A DNA stretch of 64,000 nt from Coleofasciculus sp. FACHB-1120 (GCF_014698845.1 NZ_JACJTV010000002.1:1-64000); one strand, 5' to 3'; positions 1 to 9,000 are shown, counted from the stretch's first letter. Notes: generated by a model not told the origin, from the sequence alone. Translations and numbers: made by a program.

Positions 1-305
1 ACGATTAACGTGAATCCTCTACTTATTCGGGTTTGGCTGCACTGATTCATCACCAGCAATCGCCGCTCGTTTACCTCTTGCGATGACCAAGGCGCTTCCG
101 TCAAAAAATGATGTAATCGGTGATAAGTCACTCCGACAGCGTTATTCGCAATTTGAGACAGATTTTTTCGTTCACTTTCCCCTAATAATCCCCCAATATA
201 GTTCCTAAACTCCCTTTTTTGGGCTTGATGTGAAAAGAGATCATCAAAGCGTTTACACCATCTATCGAAGCAAGGAGGCATGGCGGCGGGAGTTGTCTCT
301 TTCAT
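1..305 (-). mobile_element. IS701-like transposase, N-terminal part (cut by window edge)
   Basis: Reading the minus strand from an ATG at 305 gives an open frame of about 101 codons that runs off the left edge without a stop. It begins MKETTPAAMPPCFDRWCKRF and continues through FRNYIGGLLGESERKNLSQI and GVTYHRLHHFLTEAPW. These match the N-terminus of IS701/IS4-group DDE transposases, which are common in cyanobacteria. The catalytic DDE core would lie outside the window, so whether the element is intact cannot be judged. No terminal inverted repeat was recognised between 306 and 500. That stretch is AT-rich and otherwise empty. Confidence 0.8.
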
Positions 306-500
306 CAATCAAGCTTTAATGTGAAATGTCTGATATACCTGAATTATACCTTTATTGCTTGTTGATTTTCGTTTAAGTGCCGTTAGAGAAGTTGGGCATC
401 TGAACCGATAGCATCTCACCAGTAGAACACTCTTCGTTCAACTAATATCTTGCCTATCGCAAATATAATTCTTGTTATTGAAGATTCAAGATTGAAGTTT

Positions 501-1280
501 TTACATAAATCTTGTTAGCTGCACGCGGTAACGTTCTTTTTTAGTAACAGCAATTTCCCCAACCTCTAACCGTCCTTTGCCGCGAATCGCAATTAAGTCT
601 CCAGACTTTAGAAGATGACTTGGCTGAGTGACTTCTTTCCAATTCAATCGCACATCACCGCCGTCAATAAAATCAACCATTTTGCTGCGAGACATCCCAA
701 AGCCAGCGGAAGCGATCGCATCCAGCCTCAATGAAGCTTCCACCGTTGTCAATTCTTTCTTTTTCGGTTCCCGAATTTTTAACTCGCTTAATTCAATTTG
801 CCGAGTTTTTACTGGGACAGAACGCACCTGATTGAGATGCATTCCCAAAAATTCCACCATTTCTGGAACAACAATCGCCTGCGCTCCTTGCTCTCCCAAC
901 ACAATCACGTCGCCAGTCTTTTCGCGGACGATCCCACACCCCAACATTGCGCCGAGGAAGTCTCGGTGGGTAGCTTGGTCGAACAAGAAATTACCGGCAA
1001 TATCGATAGCAGCAATCGAAACTTGTGAGGCATCGAGGGGCAATTCTGCACGCGCGATCGCAATCCGCTGTCGTTCAGCTTGCGGATAACCTCCCCAAGC
1101 AACCAGTTGGACTTCTGTTAACCGATTAAACGCTTGCTGGATTTCAGCCAGTTCTGGGGGAGACAGAAAATCTGTAAAGACCACTTCCCACGTTTTAATC
1201 GCTTGATCCGCTAGATCGATAACACGAGCTACAGTCTCTCGATTTTCAACTCCTTTGAGGAGTTCTTCCCTTGGCAACAT
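501..1280 (-). CDS. Photosystem II S4-domain RNA-binding protein
   Basis: This 259-residue protein belongs to the YlmH-like family that is annotated as 'photosystem II S4 domain protein' in cyanobacteria and plastids. The first ~170 residues form the YlmH-type N-terminal region. Residues ~180-245 form an S4 RNA-binding domain, with the typical LDAIASAGFGMSRSKMVDFI start and a GDVRLNWKEVT loop. It starts at ATG 1280, a full-length start for the family. The family is linked to photosystem II by phylogenetic distribution and the S4 domain implies RNA binding, but its exact role is not settled. The gene stands alone. Downstream is the transposase fragment, so the element may have inserted behind it. 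Confidence 0.85.
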   Translation of the reverse strand: MLPREELLKGVENRETVARVIDLADQAIKTWEVVFTDFLSPPELAEIQQAFNRLTEVQLVAWGGYPQAERQRIAIARAELPLDASQVSIAAIDIAGNFLFDQATHRDFLGAMLGCGIVREKTGDVIVLGEQGAQAIVVPEMVEFLGMHLNQVRSVPVKTRQIELSELKIREPKKKELTTVEASLRLDAIASAGFGMSRSKMVDFIDGGDVRLNWKEVTQPSHLLKSGDLIAIRGKGRLEVGEIAVTKKERYRVQLTRFM

Positions 1281-1423
1281 ACAGCAGACGCTAGATTGAG
1301 GTGAACCTTTCTTGATTCTATCGTTGGGAGCGAAACCTGACGGACAGTGCGATAAGTGCGATCGCTTTCGCGTATGCCGCTCCTAGCGGCTCCTCTCGCT
1401 TGGCTAAACTGAATCATTCCCAT

Positions 1424-2437
1424 TTACCCAAACCGATTCCCGACCTCTTTCCACGACCACCCATCATTTCTCACTAAGGCGAGGAGCAAACGTCGTCGTT
1501 TCGTCAAGTTGCTGACTTCTGATGCAAAGGCTTCATCGCTGACAGTGGGAATCCCATACGCTCGTAACTCATCTAGCACTGCCAGGGGTGGCACGTCTGA
1601 GGCTGGCTTAATGTAAGCAGAAGTCAGGGTTTCTAGAAAGACTGACAGGGTTTGTCTCACTGGGTACAGCGCCACCGAATCGGGTCGATGTTCCGGCTTG
1701 ATGCCAAATTCAAGCAAGGTCAGCGCCTCGTCCAAGACAGCCATGTTAACTTCCGCTGCCGTCTCCCGCCTAGTGCTATGAAAGTAATGAAGTACTGGAT
1801 AAGCGAAATGACTTTGCCCGTATAAGGCTAGCATGGGTGCGATCGCTACCAAGTGCTGAGACAGCATTCCAAAATCTTTACCGTTCCAAGCTTTGGTGAC
1901 GATTTCGGTGGGAGTATAGCCAAGAGACGAAATGTAGGTTGCTAGCTGTCGCTTTTGAGTCCCAGCTGATACCACAGAAAGCAGATAGGTAATCGACAAA
2001 GTAATTAGGAAAAACCCATTCGCGGCTGCTGTGGCTGTTGCTAATTGCCAGATTTTTCCTTGGGGCTGGTAGTCTCCGAGACCGAGCGTTACTAACGTGT
2101 AACCTGTGAAGTAAATTCTCTCCCAGATGTCGGCAGGCTGCTTTGTATCCGCAGAAATCAACGAGCGATCGCTCGTGCTAAAAATTAAGACCCATCCTGC
2201 CCAAGTAGCCAAAATCCACAGCAGCGTAGAAATGCCAATGGTGCTATAGCCTGCAACGGAAAGCATCTGATGAGAGGGAGAGGAGCGATGTCGATGGAGG
2301 AGCAATTTCCACAAGCAGTTGGACACTCTAGATGTAATCGGCCCACCACCACCGCCGACGGCGATCGTTGTCCAAAGCACATCAACTACGATTGAGACGA
2401 CGAGCGCAACTCCCAAACAAGTTAGCAATATTTGCAT
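1424..2437 (-). CDS. Two-TM potassium channel family protein
   Basis: This is an integral membrane protein of about 337 residues. An N-terminal transmembrane helix (residues ~4-25) is followed by a second near residues 70-95, a pore loop with the filter-like motif TLGLGDYQP (~residues 135-145), and a third helix at ~150-175. The motif corresponds to TVGYGD of K+ channels, with Leu in place of Tyr, so selectivity is not certain. The C-terminal ~160 residues are soluble and helical, with no recognisable RCK/TrkA nucleotide fold. I prefer the ATG at 2437 to the TTG at 2446 because a GAG-rich ribosome site sits at normal spacing. Other possibility: a non-selective cation channel. Confidence 0.75.
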   Translation of the reverse strand: MQILLTCLGVALVVSIVVDVLWTTIAVGGGGGPITSRVSNCLWKLLLHRHRSSPSHQMLSVAGYSTIGISTLLWILATWAGWVLIFSTSDRSLISADTKQPADIWERIYFTGYTLVTLGLGDYQPQGKIWQLATATAAANGFFLITLSITYLLSVVSAGTQKRQLATYISSLGYTPTEIVTKAWNGKDFGMLSQHLVAIAPMLALYGQSHFAYPVLHYFHSTRRETAAEVNMAVLDEALTLLEFGIKPEHRPDSVALYPVRQTLSVFLETLTSAYIKPASDVPPLAVLDELRAYGIPTVSDEAFASEVSNLTKRRRLLLALVRNDGWSWKEVGNRFG

Positions 2438-2561
2438 CGATACCAACTCCCAGTGGCTTGCGCTCAGGCTGGTAGTTAAAGTAACAATGTTGTGTTTATT
2501 ACTTCCTCTGTCCGTGGATGGAAGCCCCAGCCAGATGGAAAGGTTGGACGGGACTTATTTT

Positions 2562-3077
2562 CTAGACTCCCTCTGAGTCAACGTAGCCTTGGATATTTTC
2601 GGGTTCAAACTGACGGAGAATCCGAGTCGCTTGGCGAGTGATTGTTTCGGAAGCTTTCACGACAATCAGATACTTTCCCGCATTAAGGCGATTTCGGTAA
2701 GGCAAGGCGTCACCACTTCCCAGCGCCAAGCCTACCCCACCCCCCGCAAACACGCTACCCATTGCACCAGAGGCAGCCCCTAAAAGTCCAGCAATCAGGT
2801 AATTGCCAATTGGTCCTGCCCAGGCAAAGGTGTCTAAACCCGTGGTGATGTTGAAAGCGATTCCAGCGAAAAATCCAAAGGGGATGAGCCAATAAGCCAT
2901 CAGCTTTGATTGCTTTTTCGCTTGCTCATTGGGGTCAATTAAGCCAAATTCATCAGCGCTTTTGTATCCTCTGCCCAGGATACTAACTTTATTCATCGGT
3001 AAGCCTTCTTTCTCTAAAGCGGAGTAGGCGGCTTCTGCCTGGATGCGGTCGGGCAGGACGGCAACGAGATAATTCAT
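2562..3077 (-). CDS. Membrane protein with YflT-like N-terminus and glycine-zipper helices
   Basis: This 171-residue protein is of unassigned function. The first ~50 residues (MNYLVAVLPDRIQAEAAYSA...) resemble the small alpha/beta domain of YflT/general-stress proteins, with an alternating beta-strand and helix pattern. Residues ~80-140 contain two hydrophobic segments, the second Gly/Ala-rich (LLGAASGAMGSVFAGGGVG), like a glycine zipper that packs in membranes. A charged C-terminal domain ending in DSEGV follows. It is co-oriented with the upstream-lying channel gene but separated by >100 bp. The combination is common in cyanobacteria as a 'hypothetical membrane protein'. A stress role is only an inference. 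Confidence 0.6.
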   Translation of the reverse strand: MNYLVAVLPDRIQAEAAYSALEKEGLPMNKVSILGRGYKSADEFGLIDPNEQAKKQSKLMAYWLIPFGFFAGIAFNITTGLDTFAWAGPIGNYLIAGLLGAASGAMGSVFAGGGVGLALGSGDALPYRNRLNAGKYLIVVKASETITRQATRILRQFEPENIQGYVDSEGV

Positions 3078-3526
3078 ACGATTCGTTAAATGCTGAGATA
3101 GCCTTAGTTAAAGCCTAGCAGTGCAGGGACAGCAAATCTTCTACCGTAATTAGGATGCACGTGTGCGAAGCGCGATGCTGACGCCTCGGCTGTGTTTTGT
3201 TTCCTTCCGCCATCGGCAAGAAGCACTTCGCCTACGCGAATGAAAGTTAAAAACTTTCAGCCAACCAGCCGTACAAAGACACCTGATACAGTTAAAATGA
3301 CCTTCTGCCTGTGTTGTTCGTGGTGGCGAGTGATTAGACGCGATGCCTAAGCCAACTCCCATCAAGCAAGCTTGCTCCCAAGGTTTTACCGGCACGCGAT
3401 CGCGTAATGCAAGGGAGCTATCCTGGCGAAGTGTATGCAGCGCAACGCGCGACTTGCGGTTTTGACCTTTTAGAAGTCGTGCGTGCGTGTCGTAATGGAA
3501 TTTTTATTTAGACTCACCTGCCGATC
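3078..3526. other. Intergenic region upstream of serA; small perfect palindrome
   Basis: This 449-bp gap between two divergent genes holds no convincing gene. Short frames here lack ribosome sites and family resemblance. A perfect 8-bp inverted repeat, TGAAAGTT-AAA-AACTTTCA, lies at 3241-3259. It could be an operator or simply a hairpin. GC-rich dispersed-repeat debris rich in 'gcgaagcgc' and 'cttcgcctacgcgaa' surrounds it (3160-3245). The serA promoter should lie near the right end, but no clear -10/-35 pair was found. Confidence 0.4.
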
Positions 3527-5107
3527 ATGTCCAAGGTTCTTGTTTCCGATCCCATAGACCAAGTTGGAATAGACATCCTCTCCCAGGTTGCTCAAGTTGA
3601 CATTAAAACAGGTCTTTCTCCAGAAGAACTGGTGCGAATTATGCCAGAGTATGACGCTCTGATGATTCGTTCTGGAACCCAAGTCACCAAAGAGATTATT
3701 GAAGCTGGAACCCAGCTAAAAATCATTGGTCGTGCTGGAGTTGGCGTCGATAATGTCGATGTTCCAGCCGCCACCCGACAAGGTATTGTCGTCGTCAATT
3801 CCCCCGAAGGGAACACCATTGCAGCGGCAGAACACGCTTTGGCAATGATGCTATCGCTCTCCCGTTATATCCCCGAAGCCAATCAGTCGGTGAAAAGCAG
3901 TCAGTGGGATCGCAAGAGTTTTATCGGGGCTGAAGTTTACAAGAAAACGCTGGGTGTTGTCGGTTTGGGGAAAATTGGTTCTCATGTCGCCAGCGTTGGG
4001 AAAGCGATGGGGATGAAACTGCTGGCTTACGATCCCTTCATCTCGGTAGAACGGGCAGATGAACTGGGTTGTCGTCTGGTTGAACTGGATTTGCTATTTC
4101 AGGAATCAGACTACATTACCCTGCACATCCCCAAAACTCCAGAAACGACTCACCTGATTAACGCCGAAGCGATCGCTAAAATGAAACCCACGACTCGAAT
4201 TATCAATTGTGCCCGTGGCGGCATTATTGATGAGACAGCCTTGGCGGAGGCATTGAAAGCTGGCAAAATTGCTGGGGCGGCGTTGGACGTTTTCGAGACA
4301 GAACCACTCGGCGAGTCAGACTTGCGATCGCTGGGGAAAAATCTCATCCTCACTCCCCACTTGGGAGCCTCTACAGCAGAAGCGCAGGTAAATGTCGCAA
4401 TCGATGTTGCCGAGCAGATTCGGGACGTTCTGCTGGGGCTACCAGCGCGTTCAGCCGTGAATATTCCTGGACTGCGTCCTGACGTATTGGAAAAACTCAG
4501 ACCTTATCTCCTCTTGGCGGAAACGCTGGGTCATTTGGTTGGGCAACTGGCTGGAGGACGCATTGAGTTGTTGAATATCAGCTTGCAGGGAGAATTGGCA
4601 ACCAATCAAAGTCAGCCCCTCATCGTAGCAGCACTGAAAGGGCTGCTCTCTCAAGCGCTGAGAGAGCGAGTGAACTACGTGAATGCCAGTATTGAGGCAA
4701 AGGAGCGGGGAATTCGCGTGATTGAAACGCGGGATGCCTCGATTCGAGATTATTCGGGTTCGCTGCAACTGGCGGCTCGGGGTTCGTTAGGAGAACACTC
4801 GGTTACTGGCGCTCTGTTGGGCGATAACGAAATTCGGATCACCAGCATTGATGATTTTCCCATCAACGTCCCCCCCACCTCTAATATGCTGTTTACCCTG
4901 CACCGCGATATGCCCGGAATTATCGGGAATATTGGTTCCCTATTGGGCAGCTTTAATGTCAATATTGCCAGTATGCAGGTGGGTCGTAAAATCGTGCGCG
5001 GCGATGCAGTGATGGTGTTGAGCCTAGACGATCCCCTACCTGAGGGAATTTTGGCGGAAATTCTCAAGATTCCCGGCATTCGAGATGCCTATACGGTAAC
5101 TTTATAA
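3527..5107 (+). CDS. serA: D-3-phosphoglycerate dehydrogenase
   Basis: SerA oxidises 3-phosphoglycerate to 3-phosphohydroxypyruvate with NAD+, the first step of the phosphorylated serine pathway, in the cytosol. The 526-residue length is that of the long (type 1, Bacillus/Mycobacterium-like) form. The substrate-binding segment IIGRAGVGVDNVDVPAAT is at residues ~66-83. The Rossmann motif VGLGKIGSHVA is near 145. The catalytic Arg lies in NCARGGIIDE (~230), Glu in DVFETEP (~256), and the His pair partner in LTPHLGAST (~280). An allosteric substrate-binding domain (~320-450) and a C-terminal ACT domain (LFTLHRDMPGIIGNIGSLLG, ~455-526) follow, implying feedback regulation by serine or a related ligand. 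The gene is monocistronic or weakly linked to prmA 66 bp downstream. Confidence 0.97.
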   Translation: MSKVLVSDPIDQVGIDILSQVAQVDIKTGLSPEELVRIMPEYDALMIRSGTQVTKEIIEAGTQLKIIGRAGVGVDNVDVPAATRQGIVVVNSPEGNTIAAAEHALAMMLSLSRYIPEANQSVKSSQWDRKSFIGAEVYKKTLGVVGLGKIGSHVASVGKAMGMKLLAYDPFISVERADELGCRLVELDLLFQESDYITLHIPKTPETTHLINAEAIAKMKPTTRIINCARGGIIDETALAEALKAGKIAGAALDVFETEPLGESDLRSLGKNLILTPHLGASTAEAQVNVAIDVAEQIRDVLLGLPARSAVNIPGLRPDVLEKLRPYLLLAETLGHLVGQLAGGRIELLNISLQGELATNQSQPLIVAALKGLLSQALRERVNYVNASIEAKERGIRVIETRDASIRDYSGSLQLAARGSLGEHSVTGALLGDNEIRITSIDDFPINVPPTSNMLFTLHRDMPGIIGNIGSLLGSFNVNIASMQVGRKIVRGDAVMVLSLDDPLPEGILAEILKIPGIRDAYTVTL

Positions 5108-5130
5108 GTGCTGATGACGGAGGAATGAGG

Positions 5131-5172
5131 ATTCAGTCCTCAGCCCTCCGCCCTCAGTCCTCAGTCCTGATG
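5131..5172 (+). repeat. Heptameric tandem repeat (STRR-like), six units, abutting prmA start
   Basis: Six consecutive 7-base units (attcagt, cctcagc, cctccgc, cctcagt, cctcagt, cctgatg) end one base before the prmA ATG. They occupy the place where a Shine-Dalgarno site would be, and no purine-rich site is present. The pattern fits the short tandemly repeated repetitive (STRR) sequences described in heterocystous cyanobacteria. Confidence 0.8.
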
Positions 5173-5173
5173 T

Positions 5174-6064
5174 ATGGCAAACACCTGGTGGGAAATTCAA
5201 GTTCTCTGCGACCCAGCTTTAGAAGATTTAATCTTCTGGCGACTGGAAAAATTTGGCTGTCGCGGTACATCCATTGAGGTCAAAGGACACTCGTACCTGG
5301 TATGTGGTTACTTATCAACACTCCAAGCACAGTTATTGGATTTGGCGGCGCTGTCTCTATGGCTGCGCCAAGATGCGCTGAATGTGGGAATGCCGATGCC
5401 GGTGATGGATTGGCATTTAATTGATGAGGAGGATTGGGCGAGTAGCTGGAAGCAATACTGGCAACCTCAAGAAGTTGGCGATCGCTTATTAATCTATCCC
5501 GCCTGGTTGCCCCCTCCAGCGCAGTCGGAACGGCTTACCCTCCGCCTCGATCCCGGAGCCGCTTTTGGCACTGGAACCCATCAGACCACTCAGCTGTGTC
5601 TGGAAGCATTGGAAATGCGATTGGGTATGGGTACCCCTGATATCGTCGTGGCAGATATTGGCTGTGGTTCTGGAATTCTCTCTATTGCCGCAATGCTGTT
5701 AGGTGCCGACAAGGTTTATGCCGCAGATATCGATCCGATGGCGGTGCGAGCGACTCACAGCAACCGAGAACTCAACAAAATTAGCCCCGATCAGTTGATT
5801 GTGGAGCAAGGCAGTATCGATCGCTTGATGCAACTATTACATGAGCCGGTCGATGGCATTCTTTGCAATATTCTGGCGGAAGTAATTATCGACTTGATCC
5901 CGCAGATGACACAAATGGCTAAACCTAGCACTTGGGGGATTATTAGCGGCGTTCTGCTGGAACAAGCGAAACCCATTGCCGATACTTTAGAGCAACACGA
6001 TTGGATTGTTGCCACCCTCTGGCGGCGTCAAGAGTGGTGCTGCTTTAATATCCGACGCTCCTAA
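5174..6064 (+). CDS. prmA: Ribosomal protein L11 methyltransferase
   Basis: PrmA trimethylates ribosomal protein L11 using S-adenosylmethionine. The 296-residue protein has the small N-terminal substrate-recognition domain (residues 1-~95, starting [20 protein letters not shown]). The class I methyltransferase domain includes [20 protein letters not shown] (~128-147), which is diagnostic of PrmA, then the SAM motif [16 protein letters not shown] (~160-175). [15 protein letters not shown] segment corresponds to the NPP-like/NILA catalytic loop. It begins at ATG 5174 directly after heptameric repeats and has no visible ribosome site. Its position behind serA is common in cyanobacteria. Confidence 0.95.
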   Translation: MANTWWEIQVLCDPALEDLIFWRLEKFGCRGTSIEVKGHSYLVCGYLSTLQAQLLDLAALSLWLRQDALNVGMPMPVMDWHLIDEEDWASSWKQYWQPQEVGDRLLIYPAWLPPPAQSERLTLRLDPGAAFGTGTHQTTQLCLEALEMRLGMGTPDIVVADIGCGSGILSIAAMLLGADKVYAADIDPMAVRATHSNRELNKISPDQLIVEQGSIDRLMQLLHEPVDGILCNILAEVIIDLIPQMTQMAKPSTWGIISGVLLEQAKPIADTLEQHDWIVATLWRRQEWCCFNIRRS

Positions 6065-6067
6065 ATT

Positions 6068-6101
6068 AGGACTGAGGGGTCAGTCCTCAGTCCTACAGTC
6101 C
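6068..6101. repeat. Heptamer-derived hairpin between convergent prmA and cobA
   Basis: The 37-bp gap between the two convergent stop codons is made of CAGTCCT-type units. An 8-bp inverted repeat AGGACTGA (6068-6075) / TCAGTCCT (6080-6087) with a GGGG loop could act as a weak bidirectional terminator, although a U-tract is absent. The repeats run into the last codons of cobA. Confidence 0.55.
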
Positions 6102-6914
6102 TCAGCCCTCAATCTTCAAGCTGAGTGGACGACAGCCTGACAGAATCTGGTGCATATTCACAACTGCGCCAATAATCGCGATCGCGGGTGCCCCAAATTC
6201 AGTCGCCTCGACTTGCGCCACAATCGTGTTCAAGGTGCCGATCAGTTCTTCTTGTTCCGGTCGAGTTCCCCAGCGCACCAATGCTACCGGCGTCTCTGGG
6301 CTTAAGCCTGCTGTCTGAAGTTGTTCTGTAATGTAGGGTAAGTTGTGAACGCCCATGTAGATGACAATCGTTTCCGAACCGTGGGCGATCGCTTGCCAGT
6401 TCACTGCGGGTCGATACTTGCCGACGGATTCGTGTCCAGTAACAAATGTCACCGAGGAGCTATAAGCACGGTGAGTTAAAGGGATTCCGGCATAAGCAGG
6501 AGCGGCAATCCCAGATGTTACCCCCGGTACGACTTCCACTGGCACTCCTGCATTCACTAAGTCTTCCATCTCCTCACCGCCCCGACCAAACACAAAGGGA
6601 TCGCCACCTTTGAGGCGCACCACGATTGCCGCAGTTTGGGCTTTTTCAATTAACAGTTGAGTCGTGTCTTCCTGCAACAGGGAATGACGCCCCATCCGCT
6701 TTCCCGCGTCAATTTTTTCGGCTTGGGGATTAATCATTGCCAAAATTTGGGGACTGACCAGAGCGTCGTAAACTACGACATCGGCACACTCCAACAGCCC
6801 TTTCCCTTTGAGGGTTAACAAACCAGGATCTCCCGGCCCTGCACCCACTAGATATACTTTACCCAAACACGTTCTCCTGTTTACCTGTGTGTTCTCTGTA
6901 AGTGTGAGGTTCAT
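6102..6914 (-). CDS. cobA: Uroporphyrinogen-III C-methyltransferase
   Basis: CobA adds methyl groups at C2 and C7 of uroporphyrinogen III to give precorrin-2, the branch point to siroheme and cobalamin. Features typical of the SUMT family are visible: [18 protein letters not shown] near the N-terminus (SAM binding), [18 protein letters not shown] (~110-127), [29 protein letters not shown], and YMGVHNL. There is no fused HemD or CysG dehydrogenase domain. The start is set at ATG 6914 because this overlaps the TGA of the upstream sirB/cbiX gene as ATGA, an arrangement typical of translational coupling. A TTG at 6932 is the longer alternative. The stop codon lies inside heptameric repeat DNA. 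Confidence 0.95.
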   Translation of the reverse strand: MNLTLTENTQVNRRTCLGKVYLVGAGPGDPGLLTLKGKGLLECADVVVYDALVSPQILAMINPQAEKIDAGKRMGRHSLLQEDTTQLLIEKAQTAAIVVRLKGGDPFVFGRGGEEMEDLVNAGVPVEVVPGVTSGIAAPAYAGIPLTHRAYSSSVTFVTGHESVGKYRPAVNWQAIAHGSETIVIYMGVHNLPYITEQLQTAGLSPETPVALVRWGTRPEQEELIGTLNTIVAQVEATEFGAPAIAIIGAVVNMHQILSGCRPLSLKIEG

Positions 6915-7861
6915 TGACTTCTCAAATCCCAAATTAAATCCGCTAATTCCGCGCTAGCGCCGATTGATTCAGCCATCTGGAGTTTTGCCGATGGAAACTG
7001 CTGGGATAATCGCTCAACTGTTTGAGCGATCGCATCCGTAATTCCCCCAGCAAATAGAAAATAAGGCAGGATAGCGATTTTTTCCTTGCCCGCCTCCACC
7101 AACGCTTTCACCCTGTCCTCTAGACTGGGTGGCACCGACCAGTAAGCTGGCACCGCGTCCAAAGTCCGTGCAATGGTCTCTACTGACTGATTTCCCCCAG
7201 CACGGCGGCTTCCGTGAGCTAAGAGAATCCGAGCGTCTGCGGTTATCGAAGCGAATTGACTGGCTAACAGACGGCTCAAGCCAAGGTGACTGCCTAAGTG
7301 AGGACGAATGTCAATTTTTAATTGAGAGCCAAACGCTGCTTGAGCGATCGCGACTTCCTCTGGGATATCCTCCATTACATGAACTCCCGCCAGGAGAAAC
7401 AGCGGTAATATCTGAAGGCAGGGGTACTCAGATTGGTACTCAGATGCAACAGCACGATTCTGCTGCATAGACGCCACGCGATTCTGCTTCGCAGACGCTA
7501 CGCGAACGCCAAATTGCCGGATTTGCTCGTGCAACGGTTGGGTTGCCAATTCTAGCACTGCTGTACCCACCAGTGGCTCTTGTAAAGACGTAAAATTTCG
7601 CGTCTCTAGCATCGGCGGTGCAGCCAAGCGGCGAACGGGTTGGGATGCCTGCATCCAGGCAATATCTGACCTCCACGCCTTCTCGGAGATCAGGGTTGCC
7701 AGCTGTTCTACAGCAGCTTGGGGGCGAGGGTCGCGGCTTCCGTGAGAGACCAGTAGATAGGCAGATGACTTGGGCAAGAGTGTAACTAAAAGCTTTTGAG
7801 CAGTTTCTTTATTCAATTTGATATCGTTTCCAGCAACAATTTCTGTATCAATCGTTTCCAA
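6911..7861 (-). CDS. Sirohydrochlorin chelatase, two-domain CbiX/SirB type
   Basis: This is a class II chelatase that inserts Fe2+ (siroheme) or Co2+ (cobalamin) into sirohydrochlorin. Two CbiX-like half domains are visible. The first carries LLVSHGSRDPRPQ (~residue 37) and LPLFLLAGVHVMEDIPEEV (~165). The second carries ILLAHGSRRAGGN (~225) and AILPYFLFAGGITDAIA (~275). The SHGS/AHGS histidines and the loop histidine are the metal ligands of this family. The long form (~316 aa) is cyanobacteria-like. It is coupled to cobA through an ATGA overlap, so the metal-insertion and methylation steps are made together. The start at 7861 is a TTG, as no ATG lies nearby, and is uncertain. A segment around residues 118-140 appears to be repeat DNA translated in frame. 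Confidence 0.85.
   Translation of the reverse strand: METIDTEIVAGNDIKLNKETAQKLLVTLLPKSSAYLLVSHGSRDPRPQAAVEQLATLISEKAWRSDIAWMQASQPVRRLAAPPMLETRNFTSLQEPLVGTAVLELATQPLHEQIRQFGVRVASAKQNRVASMQQNRAVASEYQSEYPCLQILPLFLLAGVHVMEDIPEEVAIAQAAFGSQLKIDIRPHLGSHLGLSRLLASQFASITADARILLAHGSRRAGGNQSVETIARTLDAVPAYWSVPPSLEDRVKALVEAGKEKIAILPYFLFAGGITDAIAQTVERLSQQFPSAKLQMAESIGASAELADLIWDLRSQ
7441..7512. repeat. Dispersed palindromic repeat embedded in the chelatase gene
   Basis: On the minus strand this stretch reads gcgtagcgtctgcgaagcag followed by agaatcgcgtgg and a near repeat, gcagcagaatcgtgctg. It encodes a low-complexity QNRVASMQQNRAVAS segment between two conserved blocks of the chelatase. The core CTGC-TTC-GCAG is self-complementary. 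Such 'gcgtagcg...gcgaagc' sequences are otherwise seen in cyanobacterial intergenic regions. Confidence 0.55.
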
Positions 7862-7946
7862 TTGACAATTTATCCCGGTAGTTTACCCATTTGGGCACCG
7901 CTAATGGTTAAAGGATTTCTAATATTATTAATAACTTATTCATAAG

Positions 7947-7984
7947 AATAGAGCCACTGGGTTACACCTCCCAGTGACTCTATT
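7947..7984 (-). terminator. Hairpin downstream of manganese catalase
   Basis: The arms aatagagccactggg (7947-7961) and cccagtgactctatt (7970-7984) pair over 15 bp with one imperfect position, which becomes a G-U pair on the minus strand. It sits 39 bp beyond the catalase stop codon and upstream of the chelatase start. No strong U-tract follows, so termination is likely but not certain. Confidence 0.55.
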
Positions 7985-8022
7985 GGTTCTAATTGATTTT
8001 TATCGCTGACTGTTAGAGCTTA

Positions 8023-8709
8023 CTATTTAACTTCAGCAGCGGGATCGGCGACATACTTGAAATCTGGCTCCGAGTTCCAAGGACCGCGCTCATCTTTACC
8101 ATTTGTAGACAAGTTAAAGTAAAGATTGACCGTTTCATCCGGCTGGATATTGCCAAAGAAAGGATCGGTCAATTTACCCAGCGAAGAAAGCGCATTCATG
8201 AACATCTTCGTATGGGAAATTTCGCGAGTTAGCAAATGTACCAAGGTGTCTTTCGTACCTTGATCGGGAGCCATTTTAATTAACTCCTCGTAGGTTTGAC
8301 GTGCCCCAGCTTCAGCGGCAATATCTGCCCGCAGATCGCGCACAACATCTCCACCTTCATTGATATAGTTGGCTGTCCAAGCGCTTCCCTGGCTATCTAA
8401 AAAGTGTGGACCCATGCCGCGTACAGCAAAGAGCGTACTCCGGTAAGCTTCTGTTTGATCGACATTCTTGGTATGTGATTCAATCAGCTTGCCTACCATT
8501 TCTAGGTGGCTGAACTCTTCGATGGCAATATCTTGGAGCATATCCCGAATCCCAGGATTTTCGCAGTGGAATGACTGCACCCAATACTGTAAAGCAGCTG
8601 TTAATTCACCCGTTGCTCCTCCAAACTGCTCTAGCAGCAGTTGGGCATAACGTGGGTTAGGCTCTGTGATATTAACAGTATGAATCGTTTCTTTTTTATG
8701 GAAAAACAC
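8023..8709 (-). CDS. Manganese (non-heme) catalase
   Basis: This 228-residue member of the ferritin-like manganese catalase family uses a dinuclear Mn centre to dismutate H2O2 in the cytosol. The four-helix bundle carries the expected ligands: Glu in GGATGELTAALQYW (~residue 34), Glu and His in IAIEEFSHLEMVGKL (~65), Glu in IAAEAGARQTYEEL (~140) and His in LTREISHTKMF (~175). The C-terminus (NTNGKDERGPWN-type, here STNGKDERGPWN) is also typical. The gene is transcribed alone, with a hairpin behind it. The 291-bp gap upstream (8710-9000) is AT-rich with no gene; no OxyR/PerR-type site was identified. Confidence 0.93.
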   Translation of the reverse strand: MFFHKKETIHTVNITEPNPRYAQLLLEQFGGATGELTAALQYWVQSFHCENPGIRDMLQDIAIEEFSHLEMVGKLIESHTKNVDQTEAYRSTLFAVRGMGPHFLDSQGSAWTANYINEGGDVVRDLRADIAAEAGARQTYEELIKMAPDQGTKDTLVHLLTREISHTKMFMNALSSLGKLTDPFFGNIQPDETVNLYFNLSTNGKDERGPWNSEPDFKYVADPAAEVK

Positions 8710-9000
8710 GAATGAATTCCTCCCCTCTATTTGCCGGATCGTTGAGTATTTACCGATTTTCCTTGTAAAGGAACTTTAAAAACCGATTGTTTTACCTTTA
8801 CAAATCAAGGTATATGTCCATACTTTAGATCGGGTATCACATCTATTCCTGCCTCATCAGGTAGACTTAATTCGGGAATTTCTCTATAACCAGAGGAGGA
8901 CACAAAAAACAAGATTTAAATTTAAGTTGAGCTAAGCTTTTAGCGAAAACCGTTCTAATGGCTCAACCGAGGATGAAAATAGCTGAGCGGGTAGCAAAAG

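Noticed and set aside
1229-1423. Minus-strand open frame overlapping the start of the PSII S4 gene
   Set aside because: It overlaps a well-supported gene, has no ribosome site and no family resemblance; the sequence is repeat-like (ccgctcctagcggctcc).
3150-3395. 81-codon minus-strand frame upstream of serA
   Set aside because: Composition is repeat-derived, no recognisable domain and no ribosome site; treated as intergenic.
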